A model generated the notes under the pieces. The model was not told where the DNA came from. It searched no databases and was given only the letters and a program-made list of their open reading frames with translations. From assembly GCF_964204645.1 (NCBI RefSeq), contig NC_134034.1:9667414-9731413 (forward strand): a DNA stretch of 64,000 nt, in the 5' to 3' direction. Below are positions 36,885-47,200 of this stretch, piece by piece. The position numbers were made by a program, and so were the translations under genes. The stretch's first letter is position 1. Each line of letters starts with the position of its first letter. This stretch comes from Tubulanus polymorphus. Taxonomy: Eukaryota; Nemertea; Palaeonemertea; Tubulaniformes; Tubulanidae.

Positions 36885-37165
36885 AACAACCTCACCTCCC
36901 AGCACAGTCATGACTTACAATGATCTCAGTCCTATAGCCAATCTAACAATAACTTCACACCAGCTTAAGCTCAGTTTTGGTTCTATCGCTTATCTCACAA
37001 CCTAAGACCAGCCTAAGCTCAATTTGGTTCTATAACCAATCTAACAATAACTTCACACCAGTCTAAGCTCATTTTGATTTTACAACCAATCTAACAACTT
37101 ACGACCAGTCCAAGCTCATTTTGGTTCTACAACCAATCAGACTATAATATCGGACAAAAGTCACG
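36885..37165. repeat. expanded MITE copy (GTTGCA family), reversed
   Basis: Four or so reversed copies of the 47-bp core (AACCAATCTAACAACTTA) lie between an AGTCATGACTTACA-like and an AGTCACGATTGTG-like end. It is the same family as 300-730, 30659-30773 and 46604-46745. Confidence 0.75.
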
Positions 37166-37288
37166 ATTGTGTCAAGATTTACATGATCTGGATATTTTGG
37201 TGCCTGCCAAAATCCTGCTGAAAGCTAATAACCAATGGCATTCTTTCCAAATACGTGGATATATGTGAATGTTTTGTGAGTATTTTTT

Positions 37289-37294
37289 TTTATT
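37289..37294 (-). terminator. candidate polyadenylation signal of INPP1
   Basis: AATAAA on the minus strand about 150 bp past the INPP1 stop codon. Confidence 0.5.
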
Positions 37295-37440
37295 CAGTAA
37301 AGGAGACATCTTGTTGTTAGATCGCGAACCAGCTACGGTAGTTCTGTTCCCCGTTCTTTCAACTGTTCTCCGTTCGAGCTGGGGACACATTTCGTCGTTC
37401 AACTCGGTCGAACTGGTCGCAACCGTCGCGCGGCGAAAAC

Positions 37441-40400
37441 TTATCGCACCAACTCGTGGAGAAGTTCGATCAAATCGTCGAGGTTCCTGTACGCGAGCAT
37501 GCCGTCGACGTTCTGCCAGCGCGCCGCTCCGTCGGCGCCGACGTTCGCCGCGTTGTACTTCAGCTGTAGATCGTACAGTTTTTGTATCAAACTCGCCTGG
37601 CCGCCCTGTTTCATGATCTGAACGGCGTTCGTGAAGTCGACGACGCCGCCGCCCTTCGATCGCAGGATCGCGTGCGCCGCGCACGAGTCCCACTTGTACG
37701 TCGTCGTCAGACTCAATAAGTAGCTGTCCACCAGCGAGTCGATCACGCATAGCATCTTATAACCAGCTCCTGGAAATCGAAACCGTATCGAGGATTATTG
37801 TCGGGCATTGCTCTAAAATGTGAAAACAGGTACAGGTAATATGACGTTCAGTCAACTGCCGATATACCCCCGCCTACCACCAGGTTTTCTCATGTACATT
37901 TCTTTAGAAATACATAGTAAAACACCCTCGATATACCGCCATCAAGAGTGGATCCAGTGGCCACAGTCGAGGGTAGCACAACTTATGAAAAAGGCATTTT
38001 GAAATAACTAGGGGTCCAGGGACACCATGCCCACTTGGGAAGTAGGAAGCTACAGGACTCAGAATTCGGGCCAAAATTGACATTTTTGGGCACTAAAAAG
38101 GTCATTGGACGGCCATCTTAAGTCCGATCGACCCAATTTGTGTTATGCTGATGGGCCCTGGAAGGATTCAAATATATAAGAAAGATCAAGGTAATTGATC
38201 CAAGCGTCTTCAAAATTTCCCTCAAAAAGTTCAAAAATGTGTAAAAAGTGCTGATTTTGGCAAATAACAATGGCTGCCAGTCGGCCATCTTGATTCTGAC
38301 AGGGCCAGTTTTTGGGCTGAAGATGTGTCTAGGGTAGACACATGTGTAACCCAAATATCAAGACATTACATTGAAGCGTCTTCAAAATTTCCCAAAATAA
38401 CTGGATTCCGTCTACGGACGGACGAATGGACGAAAAGTGAATGCAATAGCCCGCTGGGACTAAAGTCCCAAGTGGGCTAAAAAGGGCATGCTGAAATTTT
38501 GAAAATCTGCTTTTTGCTATTTCAAAAAAAAATCCTCGGGACGCCCATGATGGAGTGAAGGAACAAGAGAAAAATCTTACAAAACGCTACAATTTAAAAC
38601 GAATTTGGCAGCGTTATAAGGAATGGTATTTTGATTGAATCTGAGTAAGATCGAGCAAATTCTTTTTCTGAAAAATATTGACATTCGTTCAGCAGAGCAG
38701 TGGCATTAAAAAGAATGGCAGCGTCATAACCGACTTAAGTCTGTACTACAGAACACTCTGCCTCAGCGGTAGCGCCAGCTCCGGCAAAATGAATGTTACT
38801 GACACAAATACCGGTATCGATTTTCTCATTTTTTTTACACTACTGACAATCGGAATATTTAGGATAATTGAAATAAGTAGTGCTAAGTAGGATAAATAGA
38901 ATGCTGAATGTCTGTAGGTAGGAGATTTCGTTCTACAGAGGGCGCTAGGATTGTCTTACCAGATGCTTGTTGTAGATGATATTTTTTACTGATGAGATTC
39001 TGTGTTGATTTAGATTCCGACGAGCTGAGAATGACGGCTCGTTCGTCCGGTTTATTATTGGCGGCGCCACCGTTCACCTGCGTTTCGTTGTACGATATAC
39101 CCCATATTGCACGACCACGCCATCTATTGGAAAGAATTAGAAACGCGCCGTTAACAGTACTGTACAATTATACTACCTACCACGCCATCTACTGGACAAT
39201 ATCTGAACCAGAATTCATGTCCTACCACACCACCTACTGGACAATATCTGAACCAGAATTCTAGCCCTATCACACCTCCTACTGGACAATATCAGAACCA
39301 GAATTCGTGTCCTACTACACCACCTACTGGACAATATCTGGACCTATCACACCACCTACTAGACACTTCGAATTTTAGTCCAACCACACCGCCACCTGCT
39401 GGGCAATTTTGGACGTAAATACATGTATATTCGAAGAAATCTTGCTGAAATCTGATATATTTTTGCTTTTAGCCTGATCATTTTCATTCACAGAACTGCC
39501 AAAAAATCTCGCTGAATGAGATGTTTATGATTTCGTTTTAGACCTCGTTATTTCTATTAACGGAACTGCAAATAGTCGGTTATATATAACTTACTGTTGG
39601 TTTTTTTCATCTAGGTGTTGAAACGGTTGATTGATAACGCCGATGATCGGTAGACCGGAAATGCGATCGAAAACGCCGATTAGAATCGTGGCGCACTGTA
39701 AACCGTCGACGTGTATACCGTGCGCGTTCGGCTTAGTGTTCGTGCCGTGAATATACTGAGCCGTTGAATCTACGGATATAAAACAATCAGTTCGTCAAAA
39801 TTAAAATCATATTTTCATAGCTAACCTGAGAACTGCGGTCAAACAGTAGGAACAATATTCACCGAGCTGTAAATGTTTTTGGAGTGAACGATCGGAATAG
39901 AATTGCGTTTATATTCTAATATGAATAAAAATGAAATTGGGACTCCGCGAGGTGTGTACACGTGCCTCGCGGTTAGTGTGTGGCCATCTGTCTACTATCA
40001 TAGACACCGATTCAACAGTTTTCATATAAAAATCTTAACCTTAATGATAATAATAACAATCCCCGTATTCACAAGCACCGGGCAGACGCAGACGCAGAGC
40101 ACGGTTAACGTACCGATAGGATCGATCCAGATTCCCAGATGATCAGCGGTCACTTCGATTTTCACTTTATTCAACTGTTGATCGTCGCGTGTAGAATTCG
40201 ACTGATGGGACGACGGTTGTCTGTGAACGAGTTCGGCGAGCAGCGTGGAGGCTTCACGATTATTGTCTAAAATACGCGCTAAAAACCGAAGGAAACAACA
40301 AGACATGAGATTATTGGGAATAGTTTGAAAATTGGACTGGTTATTTTTTTTGTTATTTGAGAAATAGAAATGATGACTTGGCAGTTGACTGGGCAATGGA

Positions 40401-42087
40401 GGATTCCATCAGGTGTCACTAGTGTGCAGTATGAAATCAACACTGCGGCAATAGAGGATTCCACTTGTGGCAAGTGAGGATCCACCAGGTGTTGCTAGTG
40501 TGCAGTAGGACATCAACTACTGTGGCGATAGAGGATTCCACTTGTGGCAAGTAAGGATCCACCAGGTGTTGCTAGTGTGCAGTAGGACATCAACTACTGT
40601 GGCGATAGAGGATTCCACTTGTGGAAAGTAAGGATCCACCAGGTGTCGCTAGTGTGCAGTAGGACATTGATGCGGCATTTCTTCTCAGATTCAATCGAAA
40701 TCCATCAATACTTTTTTCAAATTCAATGAATGCCGAAGAATTCTACGCGTGTCATACGTAAACCGAAAGGATCAATCTGAATCATCATCCATCTCGAGAA
40801 TTTATTCGTCTCGTTTTCAAGGTATTTCCAACGTGGAAATTTGACGGCTCAGCAGGGAGTGGTAACCAAAGGGTTAAAATTTCAGGCAGATGCACGTACC
40901 TAGCAAGTTCGTAGTCTCTTCGCACGTATCCTGTATTTCAACTGTGATGCTTTCACCGAGTAAATTAGTGAACGTGTTGTTCTCTTCTCCTTGTATGTGG
41001 GCGACTAAACCTGGAAACTATCGGTGTAAAGTCGGCGTAAGTAATTGCGAAATTCTCGAAATATTCAAATTTAAACCTCGTTAACCCTTTCAGTGCGTCT
41101 ACACCGCAGTGCGGTGTGTAAATCAGTGATAGATTTTGCTAATACACTGCACTGCGGTGTATTGATGTTATTAGTAATGAGTAACTATCTCTCTTGAAAA
41201 ATGGCAGCGCCTGTCAAACATAGTGAAATACTAGTAACTAACGATACACCATGCCGCGGTGTAGACGCACTATAGTGGTATTCCCGTTATTCAACACACT
41301 AAGGTGGAATTTGTAGAAATGTTCAAATTATCTCCAGCACTATTGGGTATTGATTAGTCAGCACTGAAAGGGTTAAAAGGTTGAGTTGAACAGCCATAAC
41401 TGTGTTAACGCAATAATTATCATTTCAAATGATTTCACGAACATTTTCGGGAATATTTCCCCTCACTCCTCATCATGTTAAATGTCTGTAGTAAATACAT
41501 TTGCTTACTCATTTGAAATTGAGAGTTATTGCGTTTACGCTGTTGCAGCTATTCAAATTAATTCTAGTGTTTGCGGTTGATCTTCAAGTCCAAAACAGAT
41601 GTGAATTGTGGAGTTGTACCCAAAAAGATGGCGGAAGATACAAAATGGAGGAAAAATACGATCGAATCTCGGAACTAATATTGAATCTGGATTACGATTC
41701 TCAACAATATGAAAATAGCCATATTTATTGACAGGATGATAGAAGATAAAATAACAATCCAAGACTGTTAGGGGCCGATGAGTCAAGATTAGATCTGACT
41801 CGAAAACTCATCGAAAATTTTAAATAATTCAAGCAATAGGCCCTACTGGGTAAAGGCCTTGTACTACTCACCACATTACCAACGTCGTGTCTGACAACCT
41901 CTTGCACCAGAACGTCGGCTAAAGTCTTAAAATCCGACACGAATCTCTTATTCTTATCGACGCCAGTCTTTTCCTGTATGAGTAACGCGAATAAAGTGTC
42001 GTCCGAACGGATTTTCCTCGCGATGTCGGCCGCTTTTTCTGAAATCCGAATCAGCACTTCGGTCAGCGCAGAAAGCGGGACTTTCAT
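37441..42087 (-). CDS. INPP1: inositol polyphosphate 1-phosphatase
   Basis: Removes the 1-phosphate from inositol 1,4-bisphosphate and inositol 1,3,4-trisphosphate in the cytosol; a magnesium-dependent, lithium-sensitive enzyme (family knowledge). Coding exons: 42087-41880, 41010-40900, 40278-40114, 39769-39595, 39123-38960 and 37769-37441. All phases match and give 383 residues (human 399). Diagnostic segments are SEKAADIAR near the N terminus, DFKTLADVLVQEV, GEENNTFTN, the metal-binding WIDPIDST formed across an exon join, GLQCATILIGVFD, and the C-terminal GAGYKMLC and WDSCAAHAILRSKGGG. The first-exon donor is taken as GTAATG at phase 1; a nearby GTGAGT would break the frame. A CTAG acceptor 8 bp upstream of the ATG shows that the 5' UTR is spliced. 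The gene is tandem with Myo1D and head to head with CDK12. The variable loop before GAGYK is shorter than in human. Confidence 0.96.
38029..38477. mobile_element. inverted-end element in INPP1 intron 5
   Basis: Starts GCCCACTTGGGA and ends TCCCAAGTGGGC (12-bp inverted ends), with a terminal hairpin GCCCGCTGGGACTAAAGTCC next to the right end and ACGGACGGACGAATGGACG inside it. No ORF of note. The class is not assigned. Confidence 0.6.
39165..39410. repeat. about 45-50-bp tandem repeat, INPP1 intron 4
   Basis: Five to six imperfect units containing CACCACCTACTGGACAATAT and CTGAACCAGAATTC, starting just upstream of the exon 5 acceptor, where exon-flanking sequence (CATCTATTGGAAAG) resembles the unit. 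Confidence 0.8.
40395..40670. repeat. 80-bp satellite family, about 3.5 copies, INPP1 intron 2
   Basis: Same unit as 22340-23100 (GTGCAGTAGGACATCAACTA; GATCCACCAGGTGTTGC), slightly shorter at about 78 bp. Confidence 0.88.
41081..41376. mobile_element. piggyBac-like MITE, TTAA ends (copy 4)
   Basis: Edges TTAACCCTTTCAGTGC and GCACTGAAAGGGTTAA, interior CTGTCAAACATAGTGAAATA. It lies in INPP1 intron 1, 70 bp upstream of the exon 2 acceptor. Confidence 0.88.
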
Positions 42088-43236
42088 AATCGAGCCTAGA
42101 AATATACATTGTAAAAAATATATTCAAATTTTTATAGTTTCCAGTATAGACCTAGAGGGTTAGGATTAGGTTGAGGTTAGGCTTCTAATTAACCGATCAA
42201 AATTAGCTAGGCCCAGCAAAAAAGTGTTTTACTAAAATATCCAACTGGCACGATATCCATTTCTTTTTTTTTAAATACAGGGGATCTCAGCACTAGCCCA
42301 TCTAAAAACCCATTCATAGAGCAAGGGCAAGGGCTAAACCTTTTTAAGTTAACAATTAATAGTTTATACCCCTACCGTCCTAAAAAAATATAATTATTTC
42401 TGCACTAGGCCTAGTCAGTAACCTAACTGTGGTTTAGTTTCACAATCGGATATTTTCAATAAGCCCATCCGATTATAAAAAGCTTACCACCAACAATTAG
42501 GTAACTAACTACACTAGGCCTAGCTAGAGGGAGGTCTGCAGGGGGCAGCAGGATCAAAAAACTTTTGGCCTAAGAACTATCATTTTCAAGTGATTATTTT
42601 GATATTTTTGGTGTACTTTGACCCCTCACCCACGCCCACACCTCAACCCCGATTCAGAAAAAGAGGCCACATTACAAGTCTCTCGGATCGAGGCGAGATG
42701 AACAACAGAGAGAAAGGCCTTTTTGTCAACTTCGTGACTATAGCTAATTTTTCGTTCCCTTTTAGAAGTGCTTGTACGATGAAAATTATCCTCGGCCGAA
42801 AACCAACCTTTCTTTATCTAGAAATCATAAAATCTCAAAAATTGTCCGACGATTCTCGGAGATTATGGCATTAATCAGTGGATTTATCGACGAAATCAGC
42901 GAGCTGTCAAACTGCGCTTGTGTACTACGTCACAACAGCTGTCAAACACGCCGTGTATTAGATCATAGTCGCTATAGCGTGTTCATGACGTCGCCAATTT
43001 CCTTTTGAGGGCGAGTTTGAAACGTCGTCCTCTAATGTTTTTGATTTTAAATCTTTGAACAATGAAGTTTGTTTTTTTTTTTCGTAACAATGATCTATTA
43101 CTTAAAAACGCTTAAAAGTTAATGCTTTACAGAAACGAAACCTCTTTAAGATCAGCTGTTTTGGGAATTAAAAATCATTTCGAAATGAATTAATTTTCAT
43201 TCACTAACTTAATTCCGTCACTCTACCTGTGGAATG

Positions 43237-43395
43237 CACAGGGGCTCGTATCAGAGTTGTAGGTAATGTAAAAACGATAATCTGTAAATCCAATGTATAT
43301 AGTATAAAATAACTATTTTTTTATATATACTATATACATTGGATTTACAGATTATCGTTTTTACATTACCTACAACTCTGATACGAGCCCCTGTG
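43237..43395. repeat. perfect 70-bp inverted repeat with 19-nt spacer
   Basis: The left arm 43237-43306 starts CACAGGGGCTCGTATCAG and ends GTATATAGTATA. The right arm 43326-43395 is its exact reverse complement over all 70 bases. The spacer is AT-rich. There is no ORF and no evident target duplication. Confidence 0.97.
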
Positions 43396-43969
43396 GTAGA
43401 ATGGACAAGTTTATTAATTCCAGGTCTTTAGAAAATAAATTGAATTTCACAGATAATTGATAATTCTTTGCTGACATTGCACAGAAAAAAAGATTACAAT
43501 CGCAAAAACTTATGGACAAAATTTCACGGGTTGTTATAGGCCAAAGTTGAAACTTCAGTTTATATTTAGATAGACATGACGTCACGAACGATCGCGGGCA
43601 GGATCTAAACACGACCGGCGAAATCGATTGCGTGCCACGTCACGTCTATTCGCGTACGATTGTCGCTTCCCACAATTCAATAGGTTTCTAGCTCTCGAAA
43701 ATTTAGGCGAAATTCATAGTTGTTAAACAGAGAACAAAAATCCGGCGGCATCCGCCTCTTAAACTGAATCAAAATCAGAGAAATCATTAAAAATATAACA
43801 ATAACATTCTGATAGATAATTAAATGATTAAAACATGAACGACTGCTGCCGGATAAAGGCAAAAATCTAACGTTTTTATTGATGATAGACGGGAAGAAGC
43901 GACAACGATTCGTCATCGATATTTTACTCGTAACGAGCGAGTTGAGCGTTTTGACAGCGACATGCTGGC

Positions 43970-44135
43970 GTGGATCGGTGCAGAGATCGCGTGGAATTAG
44001 AGGAACGCCTCGAAAAACGGATTAAATCGCTGCAAACCGGCTTCGAAAAACTGTTCATACGTGTTTTTGATAAAATGGACGACACCCCGCGTACGTGCTG
44101 CCACCTGTTAGCCAGTGCCTCAACTACTACTAACG
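43970..44135 (+). other. coding-like open frame in the CDK12 5' UTR exon
   Basis: From 43970 a frame without an upstream in-frame ATG reads VELEERLEKRIKSLQTGFEKL then FIRVFDKMDDTPRTCCHLL, a charged, heptad-like stretch with exon-like CG-rich codons. It ends at a GTAATA donor (44135/44136). Spliced to 44215 it meets a TGA at once, so it cannot extend into the kinase. An ATG at 44073 would give a peptide of about 20 residues. It may be an ancient coding exon, an alternative first exon, a uORF, or chance. Confidence 0.35.
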
Positions 44136-44247
44136 GTAATAATCGCTATTTTGTATGAATTTTCGACCGTTTCAAACCGATTTTTCTCGCATTTTTGATT
44201 CTATAACTTTCCAGCCTGAAATGAGAAGCGTATAGCTGCACGGAAAA

Positions 44248-47200
44248 ATGCCTCAATCGCGCGATAGGGATTACGCTTCAACCGGAGCCGGTCGGAGCGG
44301 TCGCAACCGGTCGGAGCATTACGCCGGAGCGTACGAGTTCGACTCGCGAGATCGAATCGCCGCGGTCGACCGGCCGCTTTCGCCCGAACCGCGGATACTA
44401 AAAAAACACAAAAAGGCGAAGAAGAAACACAAAAAATCGTCGAAGGACGAAAAATCGAGCGGCGGTTCCAGAAAAAAACGAAAATCGCTCGTCAACGAAG
44501 GCTATGACGAAATCACGTCGGAATCTGACGATTACATCTCGCCTCCGCGTTCTCCGCTTGTTGACGATCGGATACCGAGTCGTGTAAACGTCGCGGACGT
44601 CGAACAACGCCGTCGTAAACAACGCCACCTATCGCCGGCGTCGGCGATCGAGCGTTTTAAACAGATGCAGGAACACCACGGTCAGAGCGCGTCTCCCGTA
44701 CGGGGCGGCGGACCGACTGCGGGTAAACGTTCGCGCTCGCCGATGATACCGCCGGTTATGTATTCGAACGCGCTCCGCTACGACGAGTCCGGTCGCGGCG
44801 GTGGTGGCGGTACCGGTTCGAAACGGACTCTATCCCCGTCGCCCGCGGCGATGATGCCCGATTCGCCCGAACATTATCACCACCACCATCGTAAAATGGC
44901 GGTGTCGAAATCGTCGTCGCGAGGAGGTGCGGGCGTTTATAAAGACGAGCGTTTAAAGTCGTCGCCGCCGCGCGCGTATTTGGAAACGCCGAAAGCGTAT
45001 CGAGGGTCGTCGTACGGTGGCGCCGTCGACGAATCGGACGCTCGGTACCGGTCGTCGCCGCCCAGTCCGAAGCGGTCGCGTTATAAATCGCGTTCGCCAA
45101 GTCCGCATTCGCAACAATATTCAGCTTCGAGGTAAGTTCATTCGTAACGATGTTTCGATTAGATCTAGGGCTTTATTTCGGTTTAGGTGCAGTTATAAAA
45201 TGCTTTAAAGTGATCTTTTCTTCACCCTTAACCTGTTGAAGCTGAACAATTCAGGGCCTGCAGTTGCTCGAAAGTTTGTTAGTTAACCAATGGATAGTTG
45301 ACATATTGACAATTGAAATTGCATTGTTACTATGGTATTTATCCACTGGTTATCATTAACCAATTTTTGAGCAACTGACCCCTGTTTCAGTGTTCCCAAT
45401 ATATGCTGGAATTTTACGGGCTGCATTATGACATCGTGGCTGCTGAAGGCTTCATTTCCCCCCCGAAAACAGAAAATTAACCTTAATTTCAGTGTAATCT
45501 TCAATTTTGCATATCAGCTCGACATAAGCAACTTAATTGATTGATTATTGACATCCATTCCGGTAGGGGCAGCAAATATCCTATAGGCCTAAGGGGTGGC
45601 TAATTTCCAGGGCAGAGGGGCGGATGTTATAATGAAATATATGTCTCAAACCAGTTGGAGAGAACACTGAGTTCCTGAACCCTTTCAATTGTTTTGGGGT
45701 TGGTTAGTAATTGTGGGACAGAGGTTCCCGAATAGAAGGTCCCTAAACCATACCCTTTATTTTACTTGATAAGTGTTTCTACTTTTAAAAGAAGTACTAA
45801 GCACATTCCAGATGGCGTGACTATCAGTCAACTCCCCAATACGAGCCAGAAATGTACTAATTAGAAAAATTCTAGAACGAAAAAGTTATACAAAGCTGTC
45901 TGTGTATTATCCAGCACTGCCCCCCCCCCCCCCCCTGTAAGTAGATGTATAGATGAATAGATCCCTATCTCTATTGTGGTCTAGAAACAGAAATCATTCC
46001 AAATCCTCTCGTGAATATCGTCATAGACCATTGATCAGGTAATTCATTCATTTAATCATTGGTTAGGTTGAATTCGGTTATCGTTCATTGTTCGGTTCGT
46101 TTAGCTTTACGAAAATTACAAACTTCGATTTGATTTTCCACGAGTTTCGTTATTTCGAAATCTTGCAATCGTTGGCCCTGGGTCAAGGCCGGGTACAGGT
46201 TCGGTTAGATTTAGCCCTGGTAAGCGAGGTTCTACTGATTGTATATATATTTACAGACAGTTGTCACTCAGTTCTTTCCGTTTCGGTGGCAGTACTCCAG
46301 GCGGCGCCGGTAGTAGTGAACATCCGCCGTCATCGTGGGAACCAATCAAATTGCAGTAAGGCTTTCAGCGCTATTTGCCAAATTAATCAATCTAAAAACT
46401 ATGCTTGACTCTTGTTTTTTTTTTTTTTTTAATTAGTTAATCAATTTTAACCAATTGCTTGACTTCGATATTTTGTAGATTAGATATTTCGATCGCTAGT
46501 TGGTGCATAACAGCCCGGGATGGGGGTGGGGGTGGTTTAAAGTTAAACCCACGACCAGTTCCACAGTTGTGTTGGCATGATTTCTGACACGGTTTCAAGC
46601 CCTGGGGCCAGTTGCATAGTCATGGCTTACACTTAAGACCAAACTAAGACCAACATCGTTCTATAGCCTATCTAATGACTTAAAACCAGTCATTTAAGAT
46701 CTAAGACCACTTTTGGACTTAAGTCACGACTGTGCAACTGGCCCCTGGGTTTAATTTTCTGAAGTAGTTTAATGAGTAAAGTTTAAATTTTTGACTCCTT
46801 TATGAAAATAACTGATAGAAATTGAATCAAAAATCTGAGTTGAATTTTTTTCCTTTCAACAAGGACTAATTCAAACTTAACCATTTTAAGCTGACAACTT
46901 ATTCCGTAACTCGACCGTACGAATGGGGGGGGGGTTAAGGCTTGAAGAAATTAGAATCCCTTTGGATTCGTATAGTCCAGCCATCAATGCCCACGGTGAT
47001 GCTCGGGCGATCTAATGATTTATATCGGGTTGTTTTTTTTTGCCTGGGTACTGTTGATTATGGTTTCCATGATGATAAGGCATGCTGATTGCTACTACTA
47101 ACAACTTCGAGTTCGTTATAGGACTTTCTATTTCAGATATTTAAAATCGTCACAAACCTGGTCCGAACTTGAATCGAATATATTGAGTCTAGATTGAATG

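Larger units (their letters stand above)
42098..44247. promoter_or_regulatory. divergent INPP1/CDK12 intergenic promoter region
   Basis: The start codons of INPP1 (42087, minus) and CDK12 (44248, plus) are 2.16 kb apart, so both promoters must lie here. The CDK12 side near 43.9-44.1 kb is CpG-rich and contains a 5' UTR exon with donor ACG|GTAATA at 44135 and acceptor CCAG at 44214. No TATA box is obvious. A perfect 70-bp inverted repeat occupies 43237-43395. Confidence 0.6.

Noticed and set aside
41871-41880. Alternative INPP1 exon 1 donor GTGAGT at 41871
   Set aside because: It would leave phase 0, while the exon 2 acceptor needs phase 1; using GTAATG keeps the frame and the family sequence.
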